DNA from: Natrialbaceae archaeon
GTDB lineage: Archaea > Halobacteriota > Halobacteria > Halobacteriales > Natrialbaceae
Direction: 5' to 3'
Assembly (NCBI GenBank): GCA_003559215.1
Contig: PWMF01000003.1
Location: 37,825-101,824, forward strand
Length of the DNA: 64,000 nucleotides
In this document: positions 16,391-25,379 of the stretch, piece by piece
How the letters are laid out: each line of letters opens with the position of its first letter
How positions within the stretch are numbered: position 1 is the first letter of the stretch
Translations under genes and position numbers: made by a program
The notes under the pieces: model-generated
Databases searched by the model: none
The model's input: the letters and a program-made list of their open reading frames with translations, nothing else
Told to the model about the DNA's origin: nothing

Positions 16391-17355
16391 TCTTCGAGCG
16401 GGCGCCCCTCGTCGGGCAGCCCGCTCTCGAGGGTGTCTCCGTCGAGGGTCACTTCCTCGGCGAGCGCGCTGCGAACGGCGTCCTCGAACGGCGTCGGATC
16501 GACGCCGACGAGCTCACGCAGGCGGTCGTCCTCGACGACCACCGGATTGACCATGCCCTCGATCAGCCGGTGGGCGACCTGCGGGTCGACGTTCGTCACG
16601 AGATCGACCCAGTACGCCGATAGTGTCGGCGTTAGCACGGGAACGGGGACGATTACTGGCTCCCACCCGCTTGCGATCTTCGCGGTCGTTCGGAGCATCT
16701 CCCCGTAGGTGAGCACGTCGGGACCGCCGATCTCGTAGGTCTCGCCCGTGGTCTCGGATCGCTCGAGGACCGCGAGCAGGTACGCGATCACGTCGTCGAT
16801 GGCGATCGGCTGACACTCGACGTGGACCCACCGCGGGGTCACCATCACGGGCAGTCGTTTGGCGAGCTGACGGACGATTTGGAAGCTTGCGCTCTCCCCG
16901 CCGATGATGATCGCCGCCCGAAGCACCGTCACCTCGGCGCTGCCGGCCTGCAGCTCGGATTCGACGAGCCGGCGCGAGGCCAGGTGTTCCGAAAGCTGCT
17001 CGTTCTCGTCGCCCAGTCCGCTGAGGTAGATGATCCGCTCGAGCCCGGCGTCGGTCGCTGCTCGCTCGAAGTTTCGCGCGGCGCGGCGGTCCTGCGCGAT
17101 CAGGTCCTCGTCACCGCTGCCCATCGTGTGGATCAGGTAGTACGCGACGTCGATTCCCTCGAGGGCGTCCTCGAAGCTGCCCTCCTCGAGGACGTCGCCC
17201 TCGGCGACGGTGATCCCGTCGTCGGGCGGCTCGTAGTCGTCGGCGTCCCGAACGAGTACTGTCACGTCGTGGTCCGTCATCGCGCGCAGCGCGGCGACGA
17301 GGCGACTACCGACGAAGCCGGTCGCACCCGTCACGAGTACGTTCATACGATTCAT
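16387..17355 (-). CDS. NAD(P)-binding atypical SDR (YbjT/NmrA-like epimerase family)
   Basis: This 322-residue protein begins with a Rossmann motif VTGATGFVGSRL. It follows the atypical short-chain dehydrogenase pattern: EGDVLEEGS, YYLIHTMGSG and IYLSGLGDE. A classical YxxxK catalytic pair is not obvious, as in NmrA/YbjT-type proteins, so it may bind NAD(P) without being a standard dehydrogenase. Members of this group are often linked to quinone or redox sensing or to lipid/sugar modification. It is the first gene of a two-gene unit with the overlapping membrane protein. Confidence 0.82.
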   Translation of the reverse strand: MNRMNVLVTGATGFVGSRLVAALRAMTDHDVTVLVRDADDYEPPDDGITVAEGDVLEEGSFEDALEGIDVAYYLIHTMGSGDEDLIAQDRRAARNFERAATDAGLERIIYLSGLGDENEQLSEHLASRRLVESELQAGSAEVTVLRAAIIIGGESASFQIVRQLAKRLPVMVTPRWVHVECQPIAIDDVIAYLLAVLERSETTGETYEIGGPDVLTYGEMLRTTAKIASGWEPVIVPVPVLTPTLSAYWVDLVTNVDPQVAHRLIEGMVNPVVVEDDRLRELVGVDPTPFEDAVRSALAEEVTLDGDTLESGLPDEGRPLEE

Positions 17356-17405
17356 ACGGTCGATCGGTCCTTAACGAGTCGCGTTGCAGCGGTTTCGGCC
17401 TCGAG

Positions 17406-18353
17406 TCACTCCCAGCCAGGGGTTTCGGGAGCGCCGCGCCGATCTTCGATCTCCGCCGCGAGTTCAGGATCGGGAACCGCCTCGTCGGCCCGAGTTCGAT
17501 CGCGACGTCGGTGCCACTCCCCGATCGCGGCCCCGATCCACGCGTCGTCTGCACCCGATTCGTCGCCCTCGAGACGCTCGAGCGCCCGCTCGTAGTGAGG
17601 CTCCGAGACGGCGACGGTGCCGGGACTCGAGGCCGCGGCGACGGCGATACACTTGGCTCGGTCAGTCGGCGACGGCTCGCCACGTTCGAGCCGGTCGAGC
17701 AGCCCCTCGAGCTCGTCGGGGCGGGGGTGACAGAACAGCTTCGCGCCGAGCGCCTGCGGACCGAATAGCAGTCCATCCGGATCGTCGTGGTTTCGCTCGA
17801 GCAGCCGGTCCCCGCCGAACCGGGCCTCGACGCGCTCGCACTCGGTCTCGGCACCCAGCGCGAGGGTCTGTTCGGGATAGGTTCCGCACTCGTCGGGAAA
17901 GCGGTCGCTCCCGTGGACCCGACACTGTAGCGTCGTCGGGTCGAGGAAGACACAGGTCGGCAGCCATGTCGGCCCCTCACGGCCGAAGGGGGCGACGGGT
18001 TTCGGCGGTTTTCGCAGGCCGACGAAAAAGACCGGACGGCCGGCGACGGCGGCCACGTGGCGGTCGCCGATCTCGACGCCCTCGCGCTCGTCCTCGACCG
18101 TCCAGAACCGCGGCGTCAGCGCCGCGGCCGACCCTCGCTCGAGGACGGTCCGAACCTCGTCGCGGGCCAGCGCGACGAAGTTGTAACTGCCTCCGAGGGG
18201 GACGCGATCGGAGAACGCCCGCTCGTTTCCGCCGTCGTCGTCACGGGACGACGACCGGGCACACCGTCGGTCGTCCGGCTCCTCCTTGCCGACCTCGAGC
18301 AGCGGTCGCCAGTCGAGACAGCAACCCGCACAGCCGCGACAGTTCACCTCCAT
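17406..18353 (-). CDS. YkgJ-family cysteine cluster protein
   Basis: This 315-residue protein carries an N-terminal CRGCAGCC motif, and further cysteines at LPTCVFLD, LQCRVHGSDRFPDECGTYP and KLFCHP. This is the zinc- or iron-chelating cysteine cluster of the YkgJ/Fe-S oxidoreductase-like family. Activity is unproven. The start at 18353 (MEVNCRGC) is chosen because the family begins right before the first cysteine; an in-frame ATG at 18380 would add nine residues. The gene stands alone, 50 bases from the divergent-end SDR gene and divergent from the small DUF protein. Confidence 0.8.
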   Translation of the reverse strand: MEVNCRGCAGCCLDWRPLLEVGKEEPDDRRCARSSSRDDDGGNERAFSDRVPLGGSYNFVALARDEVRTVLERGSAAALTPRFWTVEDEREGVEIGDRHVAAVAGRPVFFVGLRKPPKPVAPFGREGPTWLPTCVFLDPTTLQCRVHGSDRFPDECGTYPEQTLALGAETECERVEARFGGDRLLERNHDDPDGLLFGPQALGAKLFCHPRPDELEGLLDRLERGEPSPTDRAKCIAVAAASSPGTVAVSEPHYERALERLEGDESGADDAWIGAAIGEWHRRRDRTRADEAVPDPELAAEIEDRRGAPETPGWE

Positions 18354-18433
18354 GCTCGTCGGTACCGCGGCCCCAGTCATAACCGCTGTGCCGCGGGGCA
18401 ACGACTTTCACGGCTCGAGACGGATACTTGCGC

Positions 18434-18679
18434 ATGGCGCGGGACACCTGCGACGGCTGCGGCCGAACGGTCACGGTCGCCGGCGGTATCGCCAACCTCT
18501 GGACGTTCGGCGAGGACGACGGCAGCCAGGGCTCGGCGATGACACTGGAGTTCGAAAACGGTTCGGACCACCTGCTGTGTTACCCCTGTATCGCAGCCCT
18601 GCCGGACGAGCCGACGGACGCGGACGTCGATCGGCTGGAACAGGTCGACGAGGAGACGTCGCGACTCGAGTCAAGTTGA
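18434..18679 (+). CDS. Small protein with two CxxC motifs
   Basis: This 81-residue soluble protein begins MARDTCDGCGRTVTVAGG and has a second pair LLCYPC about 45 residues later. Together they form a probable zinc site. The C-terminal third is acidic and helical. It looks like a conserved haloarchaeal zinc-binding protein of unknown function. The ATG at 18434 is used; an in-frame TTG two codons upstream is possible. It is divergent from the YkgJ gene, with 80 bases between starts. Confidence 0.72.
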   Translation: MARDTCDGCGRTVTVAGGIANLWTFGEDDGSQGSAMTLEFENGSDHLLCYPCIAALPDEPTDADVDRLEQVDEETSRLESS

Positions 18680-18764
18680 GGCGGCGCCGGAGACAAGTGG
18701 AGGGCGCGAGCGTGTGACACACCACCGAAAGCACGGTCGCGATCGCGTTCGAACCGGCGCCGCG

Positions 18765-18857
18765 AGCGGAAGGGGTGGGATTTGAACGCCACGAGGCACG
18801 ATGGCCGCCGCGGGCCTGACGGCGCCGCGGTGCTCTACCGCTGAGCGACCCTTCCGC
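18765..18857 (-). tRNA. tRNA-like element lacking a canonical anticodon loop
   Basis: The minus strand folds with a perfect 9-bp acceptor (GCGGAAGGG at 18849-18857 with CCCTTCCGC at 18766-18774) and a textbook D arm GCTC-AGCGGTA-GAGC (18832-18846). The T loop is TTCAAAT (18780-18786). The T stem pairs five bases with one bulged C. In place of an anticodon arm there is a longer hairpin, CCGCGG-C-GCC/GGC-CCGCGG, capped by GTCA (18817-18820). A further region with GCCA/TGGC stands where the variable arm would be. The usual U33-plus-anticodon 7-base loop is absent, so the charged amino acid cannot be named. It is either a decayed tRNA or an unusual tRNA-like RNA. Confidence 0.5.
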
Positions 18858-19022
18858 AGTCGAAGTCAAAGGCAGGGACCGTATTCGTAATCGACCCGCT
18901 ACTCCGACGTATCGGCTGCCTACCCCTCGATAGGCGGGGCTTTCTCAGTTTCGACGAGCGGAACGGACCGTAACGGTTGCACGGGACGTGACGGTCCGCA
19001 GCCTTTAGGACGCGACCGCTCC

Positions 19023-20864
19023 GTGGATCGAACGGTGAACCCCGAGCGGATCTTCGAGGCCTTCCCCGCGCCGAGCTACCGCGGCGCCCAGGAACAAGCC
19101 CTCCGCGACGTTCGCGACGCGTTCGCGGCCGGCAACGACGTCGTGTTGGTGCGCGCGCCGACGGGCAGCGGAAAGTCCCTGCTCGCTCGCGCCGTCGCCG
19201 GCTGTGCCAGGACCGTCGACGAGGCCGAGCCCAGCGAGGCCGCGGGCGCCTACTACACGACCCCGCAGGTCTCTCAGCTCGACGACGTCGCGGCCGACGA
19301 CCTGCTCGCAGATCTGAACGTCATCCGCGGGAAGTCGAACTACACCTGTATCCTCCCCGACGAACGCGACACGCCGGTCAACCAGGCCCCCTGCGTCCGC
19401 GAGCGGGGGTACGATTGTTCGGTCAAGCACCGCTGTCCGTACTTCTCGGACCGGGCGATCGCCTCGAACCGATCGATCGCGGCGATGACGCTGGCCTACT
19501 TTATGCAGACGGCGGGTAGCGAAGTCTTTCGCAAGCGCGACGTCGTCGTGATCGACGAGGCCCACGGACTCGCCGAGTGGGCCGAGATGTACGCGACGAT
19601 CCAGCTCGGCCCACGAACGGTGCCGTTCTGGGACGAGCTTCGAGTTCCGGAGGTCGACGGGCTCGACCGTGCGGTCAGATACGCCGAGAACGTCGCCCAG
19701 ATCTGCACCCGCCGGAAGGACGAGCTGCTGTCCCAGGAGTCGCTCACTCCGCGAGAGGTCCGCCAGCGCGACCGCCTCCAGGAGCTGATCGGCGAGCTCG
19801 ACTGGTTCGTCTCCGACTACCGGGATCCACAGAGCGCGACGACGTGGCTGGTCGACCAGTCCGAACCACGCGCCCATGACGAGGCCGGAAGCGACGACAA
19901 CGCGGACGAGGACGGCGAAAAACTCGGCGGCCCTCTGACGATCAAGCCGATGGATCCCGAGCGCTACCTCCGCCACACGGTCTGGGACCGCGGGAACGAG
20001 TTCGCGCTGCTGTCGGCGACGATCCTGAACAAGGCCGCCTTCTGTCGGCAGGTCGGACTCGACCCCGCCGACGTCGCCCTGGTCGACGTCGAGCACACGT
20101 TTCCCGTCGAGCACCGCCCGCTGTACGACGTCACGCAGGGGAAGATGACCTACGAGCACCGCTCGGAGACCACGCCGAAGCTCGCCCGGACGATCGTCCG
20201 GATCATGCAGGAACACCCCGACGAGAAAGGGCTGGTCCACGCCCACTCCTACGACATCCAGGAGCAGCTGGCCGACCTCCTGCGGGACTTCGGCGTCGGC
20301 GACCGGATCCGAGTCCACGACCGGGACAGTCGCGACGCCGCCCTCGAGGAGTGGAAAGCGAGCGACGGCGCGGACGTCTTCCTCTCGGTGAAGATGGAGG
20401 AGGCGCTGGATCTCAAGGGCGAGCTCTGTCGCTGGCAGGTGCTCTGTAAGGCGCCGTTCCTCAACACCGGCGACTCGAGGGTCGCCCACCGTCTCGAGGA
20501 GGGCCAATGGGCGTGGTACTACCGGACCGCCCTGCGAACGATCATCCAGGCCTGCGGGCGGGTCGTCCGCGCGCCCGACGACTACGGCGCGACCTACCTG
20601 GCCGACTCGAGCCTGCTCGACGTCTTCGACCGCGCTCGCTCGGACATGCCTGATTGGTTCGCGGTCCAGGTCGAACGCATGGAGCGCCCGGAGTTACCGG
20701 CGTTCGAGCCGAGTGCGGCAGTCGGTGACGGCTCGAGTTCGGGCGGTCGCTCCCGGGGCGGTTCGGGCCGGAGCTCGAGCGGCGGTCGTGGCGGTTCCGG
20801 CTCGCGCTCGCGGCGCTCGTCGGGCTCGAGTCCGCTGGCGGACGTCTGGGACACGGACGGATAG
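19023..20864 (+). CDS. Rad3/DinG-type ATP-dependent DNA helicase
   Basis: This 613-residue superfamily 2 helicase probably unwinds DNA 5' to 3' in repair or replication. Walker A is APTGSGKS near residues 45-52 and the Walker B box is VIDEAH. Between them four cysteines (YTC, APC, YDC and HRC) fit the iron-sulfur domain of XPD/DinG helicases. The C-terminal helicase domain ends with IIQACGRVVR. The last 60 residues are a low-complexity Ser/Gly/Arg tail, unusually basic for this organism, perhaps for nucleic-acid binding. GTG codons at 19023 and 19035 are both possible starts. The gene is monocistronic. Confidence 0.92.
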   Translation: MDRTVNPERIFEAFPAPSYRGAQEQALRDVRDAFAAGNDVVLVRAPTGSGKSLLARAVAGCARTVDEAEPSEAAGAYYTTPQVSQLDDVAADDLLADLNVIRGKSNYTCILPDERDTPVNQAPCVRERGYDCSVKHRCPYFSDRAIASNRSIAAMTLAYFMQTAGSEVFRKRDVVVIDEAHGLAEWAEMYATIQLGPRTVPFWDELRVPEVDGLDRAVRYAENVAQICTRRKDELLSQESLTPREVRQRDRLQELIGELDWFVSDYRDPQSATTWLVDQSEPRAHDEAGSDDNADEDGEKLGGPLTIKPMDPERYLRHTVWDRGNEFALLSATILNKAAFCRQVGLDPADVALVDVEHTFPVEHRPLYDVTQGKMTYEHRSETTPKLARTIVRIMQEHPDEKGLVHAHSYDIQEQLADLLRDFGVGDRIRVHDRDSRDAALEEWKASDGADVFLSVKMEEALDLKGELCRWQVLCKAPFLNTGDSRVAHRLEEGQWAWYYRTALRTIIQACGRVVRAPDDYGATYLADSSLLDVFDRARSDMPDWFAVQVERMERPELPAFEPSAAVGDGSSSGGRSRGGSGRSSSGGRGGSGSRSRRSSGSSPLADVWDTDG

Positions 20865-20905
20865 CGAACGGTTCCTCGAGGAGAGTACGACGCCGATCGA
20901 CGAGG

Positions 20906-20992
20906 CTACAGCGCCGCGGTCGCGCCCCAGGCGACCATCGAGGTCACCATGAGGACGACGAACAGCAGGGCGATGAATTGGTTTCGGTCCAT
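20906..20992 (-). CDS. 28-residue hydrophobic micropeptide
   Basis: A very short frame starts MDRNQFIALLFVVLMVTSMV and ends WGATAAL. It is one transmembrane helix after a short charged head. It reads from an ATG with no frame interruption and has composition typical of conserved haloarchaeal single-helix peptides. Support is limited to its hydrophobic pattern and position between two genes that do not use the space. Function unknown. Confidence 0.5.
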   Translation of the reverse strand: MDRNQFIALLFVVLMVTSMVAWGATAAL

Positions 20993-21057
20993 GTGTAGGC
21001 GCAGTCAGCCCGACAGTAAGAATGTCACGCCCGGCTCACGCCTCGAACTGTGTCGAC

Positions 21058-22326
21058 TCACGCTTCGTCGCCGAAGCGGGCGTCAATGACGACGTGGGCG
21101 ACACCCGCGCTGTGGCTCTTGATTCGTCGCTTCTCGAGGACCTCGAGCTCTCTCTCTGCCTGCTGGGCGGCCGCCTCGAGCCGCTCGATCGGGCGCTCCC
21201 ACAGCCGCGACTCGGGGACCGCCTCGTGGTAGTGGACGATACCGCCGGGTACGAGGGCCTCGAGGGCGGAGGGGAGGAACTCGTGGGCCTCGTCGGCTCT
21301 GGTGTTGTGGCCGTCGTCCCCGTCCCCCTTCGTGCCGTCAGCGGATCCGGACCCGTAGTACCCCATCACCACCCTGTCGACCTCGAGCTCGCCCGCGACG
21401 TCCCGACAGTCGGTCATGTAGGCGTCGACCCGATCGGCGACGTCGTTTAACACGGCGTTCTCGAGCAGGTAGCGAAACGCGGTCGGGTTGACCTCGGTCG
21501 CGGTCACCCGCGCACCGGAGCGGGCCATCGGAAGCGCGAAGTAGCCGATTCCGGCGAACATGTCGAACACGGGCTCGTCGGGATCGACGAGTTCGCCCAT
21601 TCGGGCGCGCTCGGCCTGGTTCCCCGGCGAGAACATCACTTTCGCGGGGTCGAGCCCGTACCGGGTGCCGTGTTCGGTGTGTACGGTCTCGGTGTCAGCT
21701 TCGCCCGCGAGCAGTCGCGTTCGGGGTTCGCGGTAGGTGCCCGCCGCACCGTCGTTGGCGATCCCCTCGTCGGCCAGCACGCTGTCGGCCTCGCCGTGGA
21801 GTTCGAGTAAGACCTCGGCGACGTCGGCCTCGTCGGGACAGCCCTCGGGCACCGTCACGAGCACGACGGAGCCGATCACGGCCCACGAACCGGGCGCGCT
21901 CTCGAGTTCGTCGTCGCCCCAGCCTCGCTCGGCAAGCAGGTCCTCGAGGTCCCGACTCCGGAGTTCGGGTTCGAGCTGGCGGACGACCTCGAGGACGCGC
22001 GTTTCGGTCGGGGGTTCGGTGATCGGAAGCGCGATCCGTTCAGGACCATTCTCACGAGTCACGTCGTCTTCCGGGGACGTCGCCTCGCTCGCAGCCCGAT
22101 CGTCCCCGACCGTATCGTCGACCCGCTCGCCGTGATCGCGAACCACACCGCTGACCCCCTGGACGCGCCGCGAGTCGTCGTAGACCCCCTCGGCGCGAAG
22201 CGACTCGATTGCGGTCTCCGTTCGCGCCTTCTCGACGACGGCCGCCAGCGGCGCGTCGGCGCGCTCGAGCGAGTCCATCGCCGTCGTCGCGTTCGGATCG
22301 GGATCGGATTCGGACCCCTCAGGCAT
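21058..22326 (-). CDS. Trm5/Taw2-family tRNA methyltransferase or wyosine-synthesis enzyme
   Basis: This 422-residue cytosolic enzyme has the S-adenosylmethionine fold of Trm5 (tRNA m1G37) and Taw2 (wyosine side-chain transfer). FSPGNQAERARM is followed by VFDMFAGIGYFALPMA (SAM motif I), then ATEVNP, and KSHSAGVAHVV at the end. The SPGNQ form points to Taw2/TYW2 rather than methyl transfer, but the call stays at family level. An inserted acidic stretch (about 110-135) and a G/D-rich loop near residue 360 are haloarchaeal additions. The ATG at 22326 overlaps the end of nmd3 by 8 bases, so the two are co-translated. Confidence 0.82.
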   Translation of the reverse strand: MPEGSESDPDPNATTAMDSLERADAPLAAVVEKARTETAIESLRAEGVYDDSRRVQGVSGVVRDHGERVDDTVGDDRAASEATSPEDDVTRENGPERIALPITEPPTETRVLEVVRQLEPELRSRDLEDLLAERGWGDDELESAPGSWAVIGSVVLVTVPEGCPDEADVAEVLLELHGEADSVLADEGIANDGAAGTYREPRTRLLAGEADTETVHTEHGTRYGLDPAKVMFSPGNQAERARMGELVDPDEPVFDMFAGIGYFALPMARSGARVTATEVNPTAFRYLLENAVLNDVADRVDAYMTDCRDVAGELEVDRVVMGYYGSGSADGTKGDGDDGHNTRADEAHEFLPSALEALVPGGIVHYHEAVPESRLWERPIERLEAAAQQAERELEVLEKRRIKSHSAGVAHVVIDARFGDEA

Positions 22327-23503
22327 CGTCCTCGTAAGGGTCGTAGTGGCCGTCGTCGTCCTCGTCGCCGGTGTCGGGTTCGGGATCCGGCAGGACGTGG
22401 ACACCGGCGCGGCTCTTCAGAACGGGTACCGTCTGCGCGTCGGGATCGAAGTAGTCCGGCCGGGCGACCGTTTTGGCCTGGAACGTCTCGGGATCGAGCA
22501 CCTGGACCGCGTTCTCGTCCTCGACGGTGACGACCGTCGTCTCGACGGCGTCCTCGAGTTCGCCGAGCCTGCGGGCCTCCGGCGAGTTCCCCTCCTCGTA
22601 GCTCGCCTCGTAGCGCTCGCCGGTCGTCACGCGGGTTCCCTTGAGGTTACCTCGGGCGCTGCGGACGAGGACGGGACCGCCGTCGTCGTCCGTGAGGTCG
22701 ATGACGTCGCCAGGGGTGTACGGCGGGAGCCGGACGGCGAAGGTGACGCGGTAGACCTCGTTGCCGTCCTCGTCCTCGGTGACGAGCGTCTCGGCGTCGT
22801 TGACGGTTCCGCCGAACTCCTCGACCATCTTGTTCGAGATCTTCTTGCCGATCTTGTTGGTCGAGACCTTGATGTCGAGCCCGTCGTCGGTCTCGCTCGT
22901 CTCGGTGACGAAGGCGTTGCGATCGCCCGTCGCTTCCATGTCGGCGACGACCTGGTTTGCGATCTCCTTCGCCCGGTCGACCTCCTCGCTCGTCGGCGTT
23001 CGATCCTCCGCGCGGATCTGGACAATGCTGGCGTAGTAGTCGCCGGCGATCCGGCCGCAGCGGGTGCAGGTCTGGCGGGCGATCTTCACCGGCACCATCA
23101 CCTGTTCCTCGACGGGCGTGTCGCGGACGACCCCCGTGAAGTAGGCGTGCATCCGGATCGTGTTCTCGCCGACCTGTTCGGGCTCGACCTGCCAGGCGAC
23201 GTCATCGACGTCGACGTGGACCGCCAGAGCCTCGCTGACCTCCTCGATGGCGATATCGGTGTAGTCCTGCGCGCCGACGTCGACCCATCGGTTTCCCCGG
23301 TGGACGGCGCCACAGCGGGCACAGACCTGAACGTCGATCCGGTCTGGCGCGTCGATGAAGTCGAAGTCATCGAAGTAACAGCCGTCGCAGAGTTCGACCT
23401 CCGTCCCGGGTCGGAGCGGATCCGCTGCCGCGTCCGCGTCGCTCGCCGATCGGTCGGGCACCGGATCCCCACATCGGGGACAGAACGTACGCGACTCACT
23501 CAT
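22319..23503 (-). CDS. NMD3-family 60S-export-like protein
   Basis: This 394-residue archaeal homologue of eukaryotic NMD3 probably binds the large ribosomal subunit during assembly or quality control. It shows the family's paired CxxC zinc sites: FCPRCGD, LCDGCYF, VCARCGAVH and TCTRCGR. These are followed by the SH3/OB-like beta domains with ISNKMVEEFGG and PYTPGDVIDL. The C-terminal tail is acidic. The ATG at 23503 (MSESRTFCPRCG) places the first zinc site at the N-terminus as expected; the frame runs open further upstream with no family sequence. It is the first gene of a unit with the Taw2-like enzyme. Confidence 0.92.
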   Translation of the reverse strand: MSESRTFCPRCGDPVPDRSASDADAAADPLRPGTEVELCDGCYFDDFDFIDAPDRIDVQVCARCGAVHRGNRWVDVGAQDYTDIAIEEVSEALAVHVDVDDVAWQVEPEQVGENTIRMHAYFTGVVRDTPVEEQVMVPVKIARQTCTRCGRIAGDYYASIVQIRAEDRTPTSEEVDRAKEIANQVVADMEATGDRNAFVTETSETDDGLDIKVSTNKIGKKISNKMVEEFGGTVNDAETLVTEDEDGNEVYRVTFAVRLPPYTPGDVIDLTDDDGGPVLVRSARGNLKGTRVTTGERYEASYEEGNSPEARRLGELEDAVETTVVTVEDENAVQVLDPETFQAKTVARPDYFDPDAQTVPVLKSRAGVHVLPDPEPDTGDEDDDGHYDPYEDDA

Positions 23504-23611
23504 TGTCTCCGGTTGGGCGGTGACGGTGTTAAACGGCCCGCTCTCCGCTCGCCCTTTCACGCTCGAGCGGGGAGCGGGCCACCCGAGCGTGGGCCTGAGC
23601 CGACCGCTCGC

Positions 23612-25048
23612 TCACTCCGTCTCTGCGGGCTCGACGCTCGCGTTCCGCCGGAGCCACTCGAGCGCGACGGCGCCGCCGACGATCCCGGCGCCCGTCGTGA
23701 AGCCGGGCACTCCCTCGTCCTCGCCGTCGTCGTCTCCGAGGACCTCGTCGGCCGCTTCGGTTTCGCCGTCCTCGTCGGTTTCGTTGTCGTCGGAGTCGTC
23801 CCCGATGTCCTCGGGATCCGTGGCCTCGAACGTGTCGTTTCCGTTCTCGGGTTGGGTGACGTTGTCGCCGTCGGTTTCGTTGGCGTCGATGTCGTCGAAC
23901 GCCGACTCGGCCCGGATCGCGAGCAGCTCGCCGGTGACGGCGTAGAGGGTGTTGTCGGCGATCGCAAGATCACCGGGCTGGGCGTCGGTTTCGATCGACC
24001 ACTCGAGGGTGCCGTCTCCGAGATCGAACGCGACGATCCCGGGACCCTGGTTCGAGCTCTCGATGCCGACGTACAGCTTCTCGCCGTCGGCGATCGGCGG
24101 ACCGTACGTCGCCGACTCGAGTCCGGGACGCCACTGCTCGTCGCCACTCTCGCGGTCGTAACCGACGACGTCGGTCCCGGTCAGCGCGTAGATGCGGTCG
24201 TCGGTCGCGAGCGTCGAGGCGTACCCCTCGGCGATCCAGCGGAGGTCGCCGCTTCCGGTGTCGTAGACGGCAATCTCGTCGACACCGCCGGCCTGCACCG
24301 AGACGGTGTCGTCGGTCGCGACGACGACTTGCTTGCGGAACCCGCCGTCGTAATTCGCCCACCGACGGCTGCCATCCCCGGTTTCCAGCGCGTACAGGGT
24401 TCGACCGTCGGTCGCGAAGACGGCGCCGTCGGCGACGGCGACGGCCTGTCCGTGCAGTTTTCCGCCGTCGCTCTCGAACTGCCACCGCTCGGTCCCCTCG
24501 GCGGCGTCGATCGCGTAGAGGGTTCCGTCGACGACGACGAACGCGCTCCCGTCGGCGACGATCGGTTCGGGGACGTCGCCCTCGAATCCGATCGTCCACT
24601 CGATCCCCTCGAGGTCGGCGTCGAGGACCGCCAGTCGGTCGCCGCCGACGTAGATCCGTCCGTCGGCAACCGTCGGCGCGCCGTCCGCGCCGACGTCGGG
24701 GCTCGCTTCGATTCGGTCCCCGTCGTCGGCGTCGAAGGCGTGGACCGCGCCGTCGTCCGTCTGGTAGACGACCCCGTCGACGACCGCGACGGGACCGGTA
24801 GCGTCGTCCTGTCTCCACTCGACGACCGCCGGATCGTCCGGCCCGCTCGCCTCGGGAGCGTACCCGGTGTTTCCCGGGTTCCCGCGGCGGGACCTCCAGC
24901 CCTGTGCGTCGGACCGGACCGCCGACCCGGCACTTGCGCTGTCGGCGGTCGCCCTGCCGTCGGCGACTGCGGCGCTCACTGCGACGGTGCCACCGATCGC
25001 GGCGAACCCGGTCCGTTTCAGCACCTGCCGTCTGCCGTACCCCGTCAT
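23612..25048 (-). CDS. Secreted PQQ-type beta-propeller protein with sorting-signal-like C-terminus
   Basis: This 478-residue protein has a Tat signal (GYGRRQVLKRTGFAAIGG) and then repeated beta-propeller blades of the PQQ-binding-like type, for example the alternating VVDGVVYQTDDGAVHAFD and IADGEKLYVGIESS. Blades run to about residue 375. A D/E-rich linker follows, then VPGFTTGAGIVGGAVALEWL, a hydrophobic segment starting with PGF and ending in basic residues. That resembles a PGF-CTERM archaeosortase signal. The protein is therefore probably exported and lipid-anchored at the surface. Ligand unknown; many haloarchaeal members of this fold do not bind PQQ. Confidence 0.85.
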   Translation of the reverse strand: MTGYGRRQVLKRTGFAAIGGTVAVSAAVADGRATADSASAGSAVRSDAQGWRSRRGNPGNTGYAPEASGPDDPAVVEWRQDDATGPVAVVDGVVYQTDDGAVHAFDADDGDRIEASPDVGADGAPTVADGRIYVGGDRLAVLDADLEGIEWTIGFEGDVPEPIVADGSAFVVVDGTLYAIDAAEGTERWQFESDGGKLHGQAVAVADGAVFATDGRTLYALETGDGSRRWANYDGGFRKQVVVATDDTVSVQAGGVDEIAVYDTGSGDLRWIAEGYASTLATDDRIYALTGTDVVGYDRESGDEQWRPGLESATYGPPIADGEKLYVGIESSNQGPGIVAFDLGDGTLEWSIETDAQPGDLAIADNTLYAVTGELLAIRAESAFDDIDANETDGDNVTQPENGNDTFEATDPEDIGDDSDDNETDEDGETEAADEVLGDDDGEDEGVPGFTTGAGIVGGAVALEWLRRNASVEPAETE

Positions 25049-25066
25049 ATCACGCTCTTGGACTGA

Positions 25067-25348
25067 TCACTCTTCCCTATCGACTTCGTAGTATCGTTCC
25101 GGCGGCCCGATCGATCGTTCCGGAACCGCAACGATTCCCGTCCGGTCGGGCACGACCGCCGCCGCGTGGTGCGTTCGCTCGAGCCTCCAGCGCGCCGAAA
25201 TCGTGACCGCGGCGAACCGCCCGAACGGTCGACGGACGCGCGTCTGACACTGCTCGAGCGACGGCGGCCCAGTCTGTCGGTTTCCACGCGAAACCAGGGG
25301 GGTTGGGACGGCGACCCGTGCAGGACGTCCCCGTCTGTCATCGGCCAT
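25067..25348 (-). CDS. Small uncharacterised protein
   Basis: This 93-residue protein starts MADDRRGRPARVAVPTPLVS. Its second half, FAAVTISARWRLERTHHAAAV followed by PDRTGIVAVPERSIGPPERYYE, alternates hydrophobic and polar residues like a compact beta-rich domain. It is more basic than its neighbours. The function is unknown. It is divergent from htpX with 31 bases between starts, so the two would share a promoter region. The longer frame upstream overlaps htpX and is not used. Confidence 0.5.
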   Translation of the reverse strand: MADDRRGRPARVAVPTPLVSRGNRQTGPPSLEQCQTRVRRPFGRFAAVTISARWRLERTHHAAAVVPDRTGIVAVPERSIGPPERYYEVDREE

Positions 25349-25379
25349 ACTTATCTCGCCGGAGTCCCTCCATCGAGGT

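Noticed and set aside
22346..25066. A 906-codon open frame on the plus strand opposite nmd3 and the propeller gene
   Set aside because: It is the antisense of two well-supported genes, has no recognisable domain and arises from high GC, which depletes stop codons in the opposite strand.
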